Shown: positions 8,818 through 18,729, counted from the first letter of the stretch. The stretch: DNA of 64,000 bases from Curvibacter sp. GWA2_63_95 (GCA_001795455.1 MGPB01000007.1:1-64000), one strand, 5' to 3'. Notes: a model not told the origin generated them from the letters alone. Numbers and translations: made by a program.

Positions 8818-9768
8818 ATGAAACCATTTGCATTTGTATTTCCCGGCCAAGGCTCCCAATCCGTGGGCATGTTGGACGCTTGGGGCGATCACCCTGTGGT
8901 GGCCGAGACTCTGCGCGAGGCCTCCGACGCTTTGGGCGAAGACGTGGCCCAGTTGATCCACGAGGGCCCCAAAGAAGCTCTGGCCTTGACCACCAATACC
9001 CAGCCCGTGATGTTGGTGGCCGGTGTGGCCGCCTACCGTGTCTGGATGTCTGAAACCGGCGTGGCCCCGCAGGCCGTGGCTGGCCACTCGCTGGGCGAGT
9101 ATTCCGCCTTGGTGGCGGCAGGTTCGCTGACGCTGGCACAAGCCGCGCCGCTGGTGCGCCTGCGCGCCCAGGCCATGCAAGAGGCCGTGCCCGTGGGCGT
9201 GGGCGCCATGGCGGCTATTCTGGGCATGGATGCTGCAAAAGTGATAGCGGGTTGCGCAGAGGCGACGGAGGATTTCGGCCCGGATAGTTCCGAAGTGGTG
9301 GAAGCCGTGAACTTCAACGACGCTGCCCAGACCGTGATCGCCGGCAGCAAGGCGGCGGTGGACAAGGCCTGCGAAATCCTCAAGGCCAATGGTGCCAAGC
9401 GTGCGCTGCTGCTGCCCGTGTCGGCACCGTTCCACTCCAGTTTGATGAAGCCCGCGGCCGAGAAACTCAAGGCACGTCTGGAAGATATCGAGATTGCCGC
9501 GCCCCAGATCGCCCTCATCAACAATATTGATGTGGCCGTAGAGGTGGATGCAGACCGCATTCGCGACGCCCTGGTCCGCCAAGCCTTTGGCCCGGTGCGC
9601 TGGGTGGAGTGTGTGCAAGCCATCAAGGCACGTGGCCTGACGACCTTGGTAGAGTGCGGTCCCGGCAAGGTGCTGGCCGGCATGGTCAAGCGCATCGATG
9701 CGGAAATGAACGGTGCTGCGCTGTTCGACCCCGCCAGCCTGGAAGACGTCAAGGGAGTATTGGCATGA
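8818..9768 (+). CDS. fabD: Malonyl-CoA:ACP transacylase (FabD)
   Basis: A 316-aa FabD that transfers malonyl groups to ACP. It begins MKPFAFVFPGQGSQSVGM, with nucleophile Ser91 in GHSLGEYSALVAAG and the second site in PVSAPFHSSLMKPA. An in-frame TTG at 8806 exists, but ATG 8818 gives the standard N-terminus. The stop overlaps the fabG start (ATGA at 9765-9768). A weak resemblance to the dispersed repeat at 9230-9280 is noted but not called. Confidence 0.96.
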   Translation: MKPFAFVFPGQGSQSVGMLDAWGDHPVVAETLREASDALGEDVAQLIHEGPKEALALTTNTQPVMLVAGVAAYRVWMSETGVAPQAVAGHSLGEYSALVAAGSLTLAQAAPLVRLRAQAMQEAVPVGVGAMAAILGMDAAKVIAGCAEATEDFGPDSSEVVEAVNFNDAAQTVIAGSKAAVDKACEILKANGAKRALLLPVSAPFHSSLMKPAAEKLKARLEDIEIAAPQIALINNIDVAVEVDADRIRDALVRQAFGPVRWVECVQAIKARGLTTLVECGPGKVLAGMVKRIDAEMNGAALFDPASLEDVKGVLA

Positions 9769-10511
9769 GCGAAGTGAAATTTGAAGGCCAGGTAGCCCTG
9801 GTGACCGGCGCCTCGCGCGGCATTGGTGCTGCCATCGCGCTGGAGCTGGCACGCAAGGGGGTGAAGGTGATTGGCACCGCCACGTCCGACGCAGGCGCGG
9901 CCAAGATTCGTGAGGCGCTGTCGGCCTTTCCGGGCTGCGACGGTCGCACACTGGACGTGACGGACGGTGCCGCTGGTGATGCGCTGGTGGATGCCATTGC
10001 CAAGGAGCAGGGTGGTCTGCACGTGCTGGTGAACAACGCCGGCATCACCCGCGACACGCTGGCCATGCGCATGAAGGATGACGACTGGGATGCGGTGCTG
10101 GACACCAACCTCAAGGGGGTGTTCCGCATGAGCCGCTCGGTGTTGCGCACCATGATGAAGCAGCGTTATGGTCGCATCATCAGCATCACCTCGGTGGTGG
10201 GCGCCTCTGGCAATCCTGGTCAGGCCAACTACGCAGCGGCCAAGGCCGGTGTGGCCGGGATGACCCGGGCGCTGGCGCGCGAGCTGGGCTCGCGCAACAT
10301 CACCGTCAACTGTGTGGCCCCTGGCTTTATTGAGACCGACATGACCGCCAGCCTGGGCGAAGACCAGCAAAAAGCCTTGCTGGGTCAAATTCCCTTGGGC
10401 CATCTGGGCAAACCTAGTGATATTGCGCACGCGGTGGCCTACCTGGCCTCGCCTCAAGCCAGCTATGTGACGGGGCAGGAATTGCACGTCAACGGCGGCA
10501 TGTATATGTAA
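9765..10511 (+). CDS. fabG: 3-oxoacyl-ACP reductase (FabG)
   Basis: A 248-aa short-chain dehydrogenase that reduces 3-oxoacyl-ACP with NADPH. It shows the nucleotide-binding GASRGIG motif, NNAG, the catalytic Ser in SITSVVGASG and the YAAAKAG motif. It overlaps fabD by 4 bp and lies in the fab cluster, which fixes the assignment among the many SDR enzymes. Confidence 0.96.
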   Translation: MSEVKFEGQVALVTGASRGIGAAIALELARKGVKVIGTATSDAGAAKIREALSAFPGCDGRTLDVTDGAAGDALVDAIAKEQGGLHVLVNNAGITRDTLAMRMKDDDWDAVLDTNLKGVFRMSRSVLRTMMKQRYGRIISITSVVGASGNPGQANYAAAKAGVAGMTRALARELGSRNITVNCVAPGFIETDMTASLGEDQQKALLGQIPLGHLGKPSDIAHAVAYLASPQASYVTGQELHVNGGMYM

Positions 10512-10549
10512 GTGATTCAACCCCGCCGAAGTCTGAGCGGCGGCCCGGT

Positions 10550-10578
10550 TAGAGACAAGTCTCTAGGGCGGGTAAAAT
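10550..10578 (+). promoter_or_regulatory. Candidate acpP promoter with overlapping dyad
   Basis: TAGAGAC-AA-GTCTCTA (10550-10565) is a perfect 7-bp inverted repeat. Its first six bases (TAGAGA) sit 17 bp before TAAAAT (10573-10578), so the dyad would cover the -35 box and part of the spacer. It lies 34-62 bp upstream of acpP. Regulator unknown. Confidence 0.45.
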
Positions 10579-10602
10579 CTCGGATTCTTTTACAACCCTT
10601 AG

Positions 10603-10851
<249 letters not shown>

Positions 10852-10859
10852 TCGGCTTG

Positions 10860-10882
10860 GGCAGCACCCGGCGGGTGCTGCC
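10860..10882 (+). other. GC-rich hairpin after acpP
   Basis: GGCAGCACCC and GGGTGCTGCC form a perfect 10-bp stem with a GGC loop, 8 nt after the acpP stop. No T-run follows, so it may be a partial terminator or an mRNA 3' stabiliser that lowers fabF expression relative to acpP (inference). Confidence 0.5.
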
Positions 10883-10951
10883 GCATCCCGTATGCTCCCC
10901 ATGCCGCTGCTGGCGGCATTTCATTGACGAACTGCTGAATTTCAGATCTCT

Positions 10952-12196
10952 ATGTCCCGTCGCCGCGTCGTTGTTACAGGTTTAGGTTGCATCAGTCCCG
11001 TGGGTAATACGGTGTCCGAAGCCTGGTCGAATATTTTGGCTGGCAAGTCAGGCATCTCCACGATCACCAAGTTCGATCCCGAGGCCTTTGCCTGCAAGAT
11101 CGCCGGTGAGGTGCGCAACTTCGACTTGGAGTCTTATATGACGTCCAAAGAAGCCCGTACGATGGATACCTTTATCCATTACGGCATTGCCGCCGCAGTG
11201 CAGGCAGTCAACGACAGCGGCCTGAAGACGGGTGACGCGTTGGGCGACGAAGAAGCCACCCGCATTGGTTGCGTGATTGGTTCCGGCATTGGCGGCTTGC
11301 CCATGATCGAGAACACCCACGCCGAGTACGTCAACCGCGGTCCCCGCCGCATCTCCCCATTTTTCGTACCGGCCTCCATCATCAACATGACGGCGGGCCA
11401 TGTGTCCATGCGTTTTGGCTTCAAGGGCCCGAACATTGCCATCGTGACCGCCTGTACCACCGGCTTGCACTGTATTGGCGAAGCCGGCCGCATGATTGAG
11501 TATGGCGATGCCGATGTGATGGTTGCCGGTGGCTCGGAAGCCACGGTGTCCCCACTGGGCATTGGCGGTTTCGCCGCCATGCGTGCACTGTCTACCCGCA
11601 ATGACGACCCCGCAACGGCCTCGCGCCCATGGGACAAAGACCGTGATGGCTTTGTACTGGGAGAAGGCGGAGGCGTGATGGTGCTGGAAGAGTACGAACA
11701 CGCCAAGGCGCGTGGCGCCAAGATTTATGCCGAACTGGCAGGCTTTGGCATGAGTGCCGATGCTGGCCACATGACCGCCCCCAATATGGACGGCCCGCGC
11801 CGCGCTATGCTGAGTGCCATGCGTAACGCGGGGATCAATCCCGACCAGGTGGACTACCTGAACGCACACGGGACCTCCACACCGCTGGGCGACATCAACG
11901 AAACCAACGCCATCAAGGCGGCCTTGGGCGACCACGCCAAGAAGATGGTGGTGAACTCCACCAAGTCCATGACGGGCCACCTTTTGGGTGGTGCGGGTGG
12001 TCTGGAGTCGGTGTTCACCGTACTGGCGTTGCACCATCAGAAGAGCCCGCCCACCATCAACATCTTCAACCAAGATCCCGAGTGCGATCTGGACTACTGT
12101 GCCAACACGGCGCGGGACATGAAGATCGATGTGGCCGTGAAGAACAACTTCGGCTTTGGTGGCACCAACGGCACGCTGGTGTTCAAGCGCGTCTGA
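10952..12196 (+). CDS. fabF: 3-oxoacyl-ACP synthase II (FabF)
   Basis: A 414-aa condensing enzyme for chain elongation. The catalytic Cys168 is in [12 protein letters not shown], and the two catalytic His residues are in [11 protein letters not shown] and [10 protein letters not shown]. Its place after acpP fits fabF rather than fabB. Length is normal for the family. Confidence 0.97.
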   Translation: MSRRRVVVTGLGCISPVGNTVSEAWSNILAGKSGISTITKFDPEAFACKIAGEVRNFDLESYMTSKEARTMDTFIHYGIAAAVQAVNDSGLKTGDALGDEEATRIGCVIGSGIGGLPMIENTHAEYVNRGPRRISPFFVPASIINMTAGHVSMRFGFKGPNIAIVTACTTGLHCIGEAGRMIEYGDADVMVAGGSEATVSPLGIGGFAAMRALSTRNDDPATASRPWDKDRDGFVLGEGGGVMVLEEYEHAKARGAKIYAELAGFGMSADAGHMTAPNMDGPRRAMLSAMRNAGINPDQVDYLNAHGTSTPLGDINETNAIKAALGDHAKKMVVNSTKSMTGHLLGGAGGLESVFTVLALHHQKSPPTINIFNQDPECDLDYCANTARDMKIDVAVKNNFGFGGTNGTLVFKRV

Positions 12197-12220
12197 TTTT
12201 CGCCATTGCCCCAAGGGACG

Positions 12221-12700
12221 ATGCACCGACCTCCTGCGGTTAGTTTCCAGGTAGGCCGCTCGCGTTGGCATGCCCGCGTGGTGTTGGCAGGTGTGTTGCT
12301 GGCGCTGGCCAGCCTCTGCGCGATGGTATGGGCCACCTCTGTGGAATTCTCGGCGTGGGCGCTGGGGGTGCAAGCGATCCTGCTTCTCTTGACTGCGGCC
12401 AGCGCTGCCTGGGCTTGGCATCGTTCGCCAGCGGGTATCTTGCGATGGGACGGTGAGCATTGGCTTTGGGTGACCTCGCAAGATACCCCAGTCTCCCGTG
12501 TGCGTATCGTGTTGGATTTTCAGCGCGTGGTGCTTGTCTCGCTGCAAGGTACGGGCCGCTATTCTTTGTTCGTCTGGCTGGAGCAGGCACCGGGTGGCCC
12601 ACCCAAAACCTGGCATGCCTTACGGTGCGCGTTGGTGCATTCCACGGTACATGGCTTGACGCCATCTCCTTCGACCGATCCTGAAGGGTTGTTGTCATGA
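12221..12700 (+). CDS. Small membrane protein, YgfX-like topology
   Basis: A 159-aa protein with two adjacent N-terminal membrane helices (about residues 20-65, VLAGVLLALASLCAMVWA and WALGVQAILLLLTAASAAWA), then a soluble domain starting RSPAGILRWDGEHWLW. This layout resembles YgfX/CptA, but I cannot claim homology without a search. AAGGGA precedes ATG 12221, which I prefer to the TTG at 12206. It overlaps rpoE by 4 bp, so it is coupled to the sigma-factor operon. Confidence 0.75.
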   Translation: MHRPPAVSFQVGRSRWHARVVLAGVLLALASLCAMVWATSVEFSAWALGVQAILLLLTAASAAWAWHRSPAGILRWDGEHWLWVTSQDTPVSRVRIVLDFQRVVLVSLQGTGRYSLFVWLEQAPGGPPKTWHALRCALVHSTVHGLTPSPSTDPEGLLS

Positions 12701-13317
12701 CGGAGCCGTCGGCCTCCCCCAACGATGTCGACCTGCTCCTGGTGGAGCGGACCTTGGCCGGGGACCAGCGGGCCTATGGTCTGCTGGTACTGAAGTACCA
12801 GCGTCGCATACAGCGTTTGGTGGGGCGCATGGTACGGGATGTGGACCTGGTCGAAGACATTGCCCAGGAGACCTTCATCCGCGCGTACCGCGCTCTGCAC
12901 CAATTTAGAGGGGATGCCCAGTTTTACACTTGGCTTTACCGGATTGCGGTAAATACAGCGAAGAAGTTTCTGCTGGAGCTCAAGCGCAACCCCACGATGT
13001 CGGAGAGTTTTTTGTCCTCTGCAGAGGAAGATGAAACTTCCAGGCCCAAATACGAACCAAGTACCGAAGAGACCCCGGAATCGGAGCTGGCGGCGAAAGA
13101 GATTGCCGGTGTGGTGAACACCGCGATGGACGCTTTGCCCGAAGAGTTGCGCCAGGCGGTGACACTGCGCGAGATTGAAGGTTTGAGTTACGAGGAGATT
13201 GCTGTGGCCATGGATTGTCCGATTGGCACCGTGCGGTCCCGGATTTTCCGGGCCCGGGAGGCCATTTCGGCAAAAGTGAAGCCCTTGTTGGAAAAGCAGA
13301 CCGGAAAACGTTGGTAG
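12697..13317 (+). CDS. rpoE: ECF sigma factor RpoE (sigma-E/AlgU)
   Basis: A 206-aa ECF sigma factor. Region 2 is visible at about residues 30-95 (DLVEDIAQETFIRAYRALHQ then FYTWLYRIAVNTAKKF) and region 4 near residues 150-195 (LREIEGLSYEEIAVAMDCPI then GTVRSRIFRAREA). It heads the rpoE-rseA-rseB-mucD operon controlling the envelope-stress response. The middle acidic linker (SSAEEDETSRPKYEPSTEET) is longer than in E. coli. Confidence 0.96.
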   Translation: MTEPSASPNDVDLLLVERTLAGDQRAYGLLVLKYQRRIQRLVGRMVRDVDLVEDIAQETFIRAYRALHQFRGDAQFYTWLYRIAVNTAKKFLLELKRNPTMSESFLSSAEEDETSRPKYEPSTEETPESELAAKEIAGVVNTAMDALPEELRQAVTLREIEGLSYEEIAVAMDCPIGTVRSRIFRAREAISAKVKPLLEKQTGKRW

Positions 13318-13327
13318 GAATGGAATT

Positions 13328-13915
13328 ATGAACACGCACAGCCAGCCCTTGAATGAGCGCATTTCTGCCCTGATGGACGGAGACTTGCCCGCTGCCGAGC
13401 TGGATGCGCTGCTTGCTGACCTGGCGCAGCAGGACTCGTCGGCCAATGATTGGCATCTTTACCATGTGGCAGGGGACGTGCTGCGCAGTCAGGCTTTGGC
13501 GCCACAGCGCGCAGACCTCGCCTTTCTGGGGCGCCTGGAGCTGCGTCTGGCCCAGGAGATCGTCGCTTCCCCGGTGGTGCTTCAGCCTGCGCGCGAGCTT
13601 CCGGCGACGTCGCCCTTGGCACATGTATCCGCCAATGGTCCGTGGCGCTGGGCCGCAGGCGCCACTTTTACGGTCTTGGTGGGAGTCGTGTCGGTGGGCA
13701 TGTGGGGGGGCGCTGCGCCCACGTCACCGTCACAACTGGCGGCAGTGCCTGCGCCTATCGTGGACACAGCAGCCCTGCAGGCCGCCCCCGTGATGCTGCG
13801 CGACCCTGAACTGGATGCTTTGATGGCGGCCCACCAGCAGATGGGCGGCCATTCGGCATGGCAAATGCCTTCGGGCTTCTTGCGAAATGCCACCTATGAA
13901 AGGCCCGCGCGGTGA
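13328..13915 (+). CDS. rseA: Anti-sigma-E factor RseA/MucA-like
   Basis: A 195-aa inner-membrane anti-sigma factor. Its N-terminal domain (LNERISALMDGDLPAAELDA) is the part expected to hold RpoE. One transmembrane helix lies around residues 103-122 (WAAGATFTVLVGVVSVGMW). The C-terminus is periplasmic, where regulated proteolysis would start. It sits between rpoE and rseB and overlaps rseB by 4 bp. Confidence 0.9.
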   Translation: MNTHSQPLNERISALMDGDLPAAELDALLADLAQQDSSANDWHLYHVAGDVLRSQALAPQRADLAFLGRLELRLAQEIVASPVVLQPARELPATSPLAHVSANGPWRWAAGATFTVLVGVVSVGMWGGAAPTSPSQLAAVPAPIVDTAALQAAPVMLRDPELDALMAAHQQMGGHSAWQMPSGFLRNATYERPAR

Positions 13916-14907
13916 AACGCCTGCGTTTGTTTGCGGCTCCTTTGTTCGCGCTATGGATGGGGGTGCTGTCGTCTTCTGCAGTAGCGGAAGAGGTCTCTAT
14001 CAACGCCTGGCTGATGCGTCTGCATGAGGCATCTAGGCATCGCACTTACACCGGTACCTTTGTGGTGTCGGCCGCCGGACAGATGGCCAGTGCCAGGATC
14101 TGGCATGTGTGCGATGGTGACCAGCAGGTGGAGCGTGTGGAATCTTTGAGTGGCACGCCACGTGCAACCTTTCGCCGCAACGATGAGGTCGTGACATTCT
14201 TCCCTGAGTCCAAGGTGGCAGTAACCGAGAACCGTGAGTCACTGGGGCTGTTTCCCAACTTGCTCAAATCGAATACGGCGGGCATTGGTGACCATTACCA
14301 AATGAAACTGGTGGGTAGTGAGCGTATTGCGGGCCTGGACGCCGAGGTGGTGCAGTTGCTCCCCAAAGATACCTTGCGTTATGGCTACAGGGTCTGGAGT
14401 GAGAAACGATCCGGCCTGGTGGTGCAGTTGCAAACCCTGGATCCTGACGGCAAAGTTCTGGAGCAGGCTGCCTTTTCCGAATTGCAGTTGGATGCCCCCG
14501 TCAACAAGGCCAAGCTTACCCAGATGATGGCAGCCACAGATGGCTACCGCGTGGAGCGCCGCGATCTGCAAAAGACCACCGCCAAGGCGCAGGGCTGGGA
14601 CATGGCCAAAGCGGTACCGGGTTTTAAACCGATGGGCTGTTACACCCGACCGGTGGCGCTGCTGGCGGGAGCTGCGGGGCGTGCGGAGCAGACCATGCAG
14701 TGGATGTTCTCCGACGGGCTGGCCACAGTGTCACTGTTTGTAGAGGCCTTTGATGTCCGCCGCCATAGCCGCGAAGGCGCCACGGAATTGGGCGGCGCCA
14801 CGCGGACGCACACGCGGCGCTTGGATGCCTGGTGGATCACGGCGGTGGGCGAAGCGCCGGCCCCCACATTGGCGCTGTTTGTGCAGGGCCTGGAGCGCAA
14901 GAAGTAA
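13912..14907 (+). CDS. rseB: Periplasmic sigma-E regulator RseB/MucB
   Basis: A 331-aa MucB/RseB family protein with an N-terminal signal peptide (LRLFAAPLFALWMGVLSSSA then VAEE). Recognisable segments are RHRTYTGTFVVSAAGQMAS near the start and GYRVWSEKRSGLVVQLQTLD in the middle. RseB binds RseA and senses mislocalised lipoproteins or LPS. The start is GTG at 13912, overlapping the rseA stop. Confidence 0.93.
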   Translation: MKRLRLFAAPLFALWMGVLSSSAVAEEVSINAWLMRLHEASRHRTYTGTFVVSAAGQMASARIWHVCDGDQQVERVESLSGTPRATFRRNDEVVTFFPESKVAVTENRESLGLFPNLLKSNTAGIGDHYQMKLVGSERIAGLDAEVVQLLPKDTLRYGYRVWSEKRSGLVVQLQTLDPDGKVLEQAAFSELQLDAPVNKAKLTQMMAATDGYRVERRDLQKTTAKAQGWDMAKAVPGFKPMGCYTRPVALLAGAAGRAEQTMQWMFSDGLATVSLFVEAFDVRRHSREGATELGGATRTHTRRLDAWWITAVGEAPAPTLALFVQGLERKK

Positions 14908-14978
14908 GTCATCGCTGAGTCTCGATGCTGCGTTCTTGGTCTGAAACACGTTCACGAAAAACTGGAGCAATGGAATCT

Positions 14979-16442
14979 ATGCAACTGAAACCTTTGAGAA
15001 CATTGTGGGTGGCAGCTTCGCTGTGCCTGGGGGTTGTGGGCACCGTACTGCCTGTGACGTCTGTCTTCGCGCAGGGCGTCCGGGGGCTGCCGGATTTCAC
15101 GGATTTGGTGGACCAAGTCGGGCCGTCGGTCGTGAATATCCGGACCTTGGAAAAAGTCAGTGCGCGCACGCCGTCAGGTGCACCGAACGAAGAAGAAATG
15201 CTTGAGTTTTTTCGACGTTTTGGATTGCCCATTCCGAACACGCCTCGCCAAGCCCCACGCCAGAACCGTCCCCAGCAGCAACCCGAAGAGGCCCAGCCAC
15301 GTGGCGTGGGCTCCGGATTCATTCTGACTTCGGATGGCCTGATCATGACCAACGCCCATGTGATCGAGGATGCGGATGAAGTGTTGGTCACCTTGACGGA
15401 CAAGCGCGAATTCAAAGCCCGCATCATCGGGGCCGACAAACGGACTGATGTCGCCGTAGTGAAGATTGACGCCTCCGGCCTGCCAGCCGTGAAGGTGGGT
15501 GACGTTAGCCGGCTGCGCGTGGGGGAGTGGGTGATGGCGATTGGGTCACCTTTTGGGCTGGACAACACCGTGACCGCCGGCATCGTGAGCGCCAAACAGC
15601 GGGATACTGGCGACTACCTGCCTTTCATTCAGACCGATGTTGCGATCAATCCCGGTAATTCGGGTGGCCCGCTGATCAACATGCGTGGCGAAGTCGTCGG
15701 TATCAACAGCCAGATCTATTCGCGTTCGGGTGGTTCGATGGGTATTTCGTTTTCCATCCCCATGGACGAAGCCGTGCGAGTGAGTGACCAACTGCGTAGC
15801 AATGGCCGCGTCACGCGTGGCCGCATTGGTGTGCAGATTGACCAGGTGAGTAAAGAAGTGGCTGAGTCGATTGGCCTGGGTAAACCCATTGGGGCTTTGG
15901 TGCGCGGTGTGGAGGCTGGGTCACCCGCTGAAAAGGCTGGCGTCGAAGCCGGTGACATCATTACCAAGTTCGATGGCAAGGCCATTGAGAAATCCAGTGA
16001 CTTGCCACGTGTGGTGGGTAGCACCAAGCCGGGTTCCAAGAGTACGGTGACTGTGTTCCGTCGCGGTAGTAGCAAAGACCTCAGTGTGGTGATTGCGGAG
16101 GTGGAAAGTGACAAACCGGTGGCCAAGGCTGCTGGCAAGGAAGAGAAGCCTCGTGCCTCTACTGCTGCGCAGACATTGGGCTTGAGTGTGGCCGATTTGA
16201 CGGACGCTCAAAAGAAGGAGGCCAACCTCAAGGGCGGCGTGCGTGTCGAGGCTGCGGCAGATGCGGCCGCACGTGCAGGCTTGCGCGAGGGGGATGTGAT
16301 TGTGCAGTTGGCCAATACCGAAGTCGCTTCTGTCAAGGAATTTGAGGCTGCCTTGGGCAAGCTGGACAAAACCAAACCACTGAATGTGTTGTTCCGCCGC
16401 GGGGAGTGGACCCAATTCGCGGTTATCCGGCCTGGGCGATAG
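14979..16442 (+). CDS. mucD: Periplasmic serine protease DegP/MucD
   Basis: A 487-aa HtrA-type protease and chaperone. A signal peptide precedes a mature start after VFAQG. The catalytic triad is visible: His in TNAHVIEDADE, Asp in KRTDVAVVKID and Ser in NPGNSGGPLIN. Two PDZ domains follow (VRGVEAGSPAEKAGVEAGDI and the C-terminal RAGLREGDVIVQL). It ends the sigma-E operon. ATG 14979 has GGAG 11 nt upstream; ATG 14970 is possible but only 2 nt from that site. Confidence 0.95.
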   Translation: MQLKPLRTLWVAASLCLGVVGTVLPVTSVFAQGVRGLPDFTDLVDQVGPSVVNIRTLEKVSARTPSGAPNEEEMLEFFRRFGLPIPNTPRQAPRQNRPQQQPEEAQPRGVGSGFILTSDGLIMTNAHVIEDADEVLVTLTDKREFKARIIGADKRTDVAVVKIDASGLPAVKVGDVSRLRVGEWVMAIGSPFGLDNTVTAGIVSAKQRDTGDYLPFIQTDVAINPGNSGGPLINMRGEVVGINSQIYSRSGGSMGISFSIPMDEAVRVSDQLRSNGRVTRGRIGVQIDQVSKEVAESIGLGKPIGALVRGVEAGSPAEKAGVEAGDIITKFDGKAIEKSSDLPRVVGSTKPGSKSTVTVFRRGSSKDLSVVIAEVESDKPVAKAAGKEEKPRASTAAQTLGLSVADLTDAQKKEANLKGGVRVEAAADAAARAGLREGDVIVQLANTEVASVKEFEAALGKLDKTKPLNVLFRRGEWTQFAVIRPGR

Positions 16443-16455
16443 GCCAATACCAAGA

Positions 16456-16480
16456 CCCTAAACCACAGTTGGGTTTGGGG
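16456..16480 (+). terminator. Candidate terminator after mucD
   Basis: CCCTAAACC pairs with GGTTTGGGG (one T-G wobble) around a short loop, 14 nt after the mucD stop. The T-run that follows is poor. Confidence 0.45.
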
Positions 16481-16797
16481 TTGTTGGGCTGTTCGTCGAG
16501 TTTTTTGACATGGTCGCCCCATCTCTCCCGATGTGGGCGATCGCTAACTTCCGTGGTTTGTTGAAAGCACTGGTTAGAATATGGGGTTTCTACGGAAGTC
16601 ATTGGATATATGTGTAGCTCCAAAGTCCATCATATGGGACGGTAGGAAGAACCCCACAGTTGATCCACAACTCCCCCACAAGTTGTCCAGTGCTTTTGCG
16701 TCAAATTTGTTAATAAGTTGTTGATAAGTTTTTTGTTGCGGTGTCGCAACTTCCCCTGAATCAGGTTTTTTGGGCTGTGCTCTCTGGACTTTTTGCC

Positions 16798-16874
16798 TAC
16801 AATGGGCTTCCAACCTTCGCAGTTGCCAAAGATTGTTGGTTCAGGGCGCGTCGTCTAACGATGCGCCCTTTTTT
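16798..16874 (+). ncRNA. Possible short leader or small RNA upstream of lepA
   Basis: A TACAAT box at 16798-16803 with no good -35, followed after about 40 nt by a strong intrinsic terminator (16844-16874), would give a transcript of about 65 nt. This could be a small RNA or an attenuated lepA leader. The promoter is weakly supported. Confidence 0.3.
16844..16874 (+). terminator. Strong intrinsic terminator upstream of lepA
   Basis: GGGCGCGTCGT pairs with ACGATGCGCCC (11 bp, one G-T wobble) around a CTA loop, and TTTTTT follows. It has all hallmarks of a Rho-independent terminator on the plus strand, yet no gene ends within 400 bp upstream. Confidence 0.85.
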
Positions 16875-16917
16875 CTTGCCTGCTCGTTTTAATTCAATCA
16901 CTTGAAGCTTGTCGTTG

Positions 16918-18729
16918 ATGAATCACATCAGAAATTTTTCGATCATTGCCCACATTGACCATGGCAAATCCACGCTCGCCGATCGCTTGATCCAACGCTG
17001 CGGTGGCTTGGAGGCGCGTGAGATGGAGGCCCAGGTTCTGGACTCGATGGACATCGAGAAAGAGCGTGGGATAACCATCAAGGCGCAGACCGCTGCGTTG
17101 CAATACAAGGCCAAGGATGGGCAGGTCTACAACCTCAATTTGATCGACACGCCGGGGCATGTGGACTTCTCGTATGAAGTGAGCCGTTCACTGTCTGCGT
17201 GTGAAGGTGCTTTGCTCGTGGTGGATGCGTCACAAGGTGTGGAAGCGCAGACCGTAGCCAACTGCTACACCGCACTCGACTTGGGTGTGGAAGTGCTGCC
17301 CGTGTTGAACAAGATTGACCTGCCCAATGCCGATCCGGATAACGCACGCAGCGAGATCGAAGATGTGATTGGCATCGATGCGACCGAGGCGATTGTGTGC
17401 TCTGCGAAGACTGGCTTGGGCATCGACGACATTCTTGAATCCATCGTGGCCAAGATCCCGTCGCCCAAGGGCAATCCCGACGGTCCGCTGCGCGCCATGA
17501 TCATCGACAGCTGGTTTGACAGCTATGTCGGTGTGGTGATGCTGGTGCGCGTGGTGGATGGTCGCTTGGGCAAGGGGGAGCGCATCAAGATGATGGCTTC
17601 GGGGGCGACCTACAACGCTGACAACCTGGGCGTGTTCACGCCTGCCAACCAGCCACGCCAATCGCTCGAAGCAGGTGAGGTGGGCTACATCATTGCCGGC
17701 ATCAAGGAGCTGCAGGCCGCCAAAGTGGGTGACACCGTGACCCTGGTGAAAGCCGGCACGGGGGGCGCTGCGTTTACGGCCACCGAAGCCCTGCCTGGTT
17801 TCAAGGAAATCCAGCCTCAGGTGTTTGCCGGTCTGTACCCGACCGAGGCCAGCGAATACGACTCCCTGCGCGACGCGCTGGAAAAGCTCAAGCTCAACGA
17901 TGCGTCGCTGCACTATGAACCCGAAGTGTCCCAAGCGCTTGGCTTTGGTTTTCGCTGCGGTTTCCTGGGACTGTTGCACATGGAAATCGTGCAGGAGCGC
18001 CTGGAGCGTGAATTCGACCAGGACCTGATCACCACCGCGCCCAGCGTGGTCTACGAGGTGATGAAGAACGACGGCGAAGTCATCATGGTGGAGAACCCCT
18101 CCAAGATGCCTGAGGTTGGCAAGACGGCCGAGATCCGTGAACCCATCGTCACCATGCACCTCTACATGCCACAGGAGTATGTGGGCGTGGTGATGACCCT
18201 GGCCAACCAGAAGCGTGGCGTGCAGATGAACATGGCCTACAAGGGCCGCCAGGTCGTGTTGACTTATGAGATGCCGCTGGCCGAAATCGTGCTGGACTTC
18301 TTTGACAAGCTCAAGAGCGTGAGCCGGGGTTATGCCTCCATGGACTACGACTTCAAGGAATACCGTGCGGCCGATGTTGTCAAAGTCGACATTCTGCTGA
18401 ACAGTGAGAAGGTCGATGCCCTGTCTATCATGCTGCACCGCAGCCAAAGCCTGTACCGCGGCCGGGCCGTGGTGGGCAAGATGCGCGAGATCATTTCACG
18501 CCAGATGTATGACGTGGCGATCCAAGCCGCCATTGGCGCCAACATTATTGCGCGTGAGACAATCAAAGCGCTGCGCAAAAACGTGTTGGCCAAGTGTTAC
18601 GGCGGTGATATTTCCCGCAAGCGCAAGCTCCTCGAAAAACAAAAAGCGGGTAAAAAACGCATGAAACAAATCGGCTCGGTGGAAGTACCACAGGAAGCGT
18701 TCTTGGCCATTTTGCAGGTGGAAGATTGA
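16918..18729 (+). CDS. lepA: Elongation factor 4 (LepA)
   Basis: A 603-aa translational GTPase. The G1 motif is in [11 protein letters not shown]2 in RGITIK, G3 in DTPGHVDF and G4 in LNKIDLP. The C-terminal LepA-specific domain is present ([19 protein letters not shown]). It acts on stalled or initiating ribosomes. ATG 16918 gives the standard [17 protein letters not shown]; a TTG at 16909 would add three residues. It overlaps lepB by 1 bp. Confidence 0.97.
   Translation: MNHIRNFSIIAHIDHGKSTLADRLIQRCGGLEAREMEAQVLDSMDIEKERGITIKAQTAALQYKAKDGQVYNLNLIDTPGHVDFSYEVSRSLSACEGALLVVDASQGVEAQTVANCYTALDLGVEVLPVLNKIDLPNADPDNARSEIEDVIGIDATEAIVCSAKTGLGIDDILESIVAKIPSPKGNPDGPLRAMIIDSWFDSYVGVVMLVRVVDGRLGKGERIKMMASGATYNADNLGVFTPANQPRQSLEAGEVGYIIAGIKELQAAKVGDTVTLVKAGTGGAAFTATEALPGFKEIQPQVFAGLYPTEASEYDSLRDALEKLKLNDASLHYEPEVSQALGFGFRCGFLGLLHMEIVQERLEREFDQDLITTAPSVVYEVMKNDGEVIMVENPSKMPEVGKTAEIREPIVTMHLYMPQEYVGVVMTLANQKRGVQMNMAYKGRQVVLTYEMPLAEIVLDFFDKLKSVSRGYASMDYDFKEYRAADVVKVDILLNSEKVDALSIMLHRSQSLYRGRAVVGKMREIISRQMYDVAIQAAIGANIIARETIKALRKNVLAKCYGGDISRKRKLLEKQKAGKKRMKQIGSVEVPQEAFLAILQVED

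Larger units (their letters stand above)
16443..16917. other. Intergenic region between mucD and lepA
   Basis: This 475-bp gap has no supported gene. It contains a weak hairpin after mucD (16456-16480), a locally AT-rich stretch with three DnaA-box-like 9-mers (16661-16669, 16708-16716, 16719-16727), a TACAAT candidate -10 box (16798-16803) and a strong terminator (16844-16874) only 44 nt before lepA. Confidence 0.7.

Noticed and set aside
9230..9280. Possible repeat copy inside fabD
   Set aside because: ATGCTGCAAAAGTGATAGCG then GGTTGCGCAGAGGCGACGG resembles the repeat, but FabD itself has a conserved segment here (AAILGMDAAKV), so similarity may be chance. It is not counted.
16661..16727. 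Chromosome origin (oriC)
   Set aside because: There are only three imperfect DnaA-like boxes, and dnaA, dnaN, rpmH and gidA are missing nearby. It is kept only as a low-interest note.
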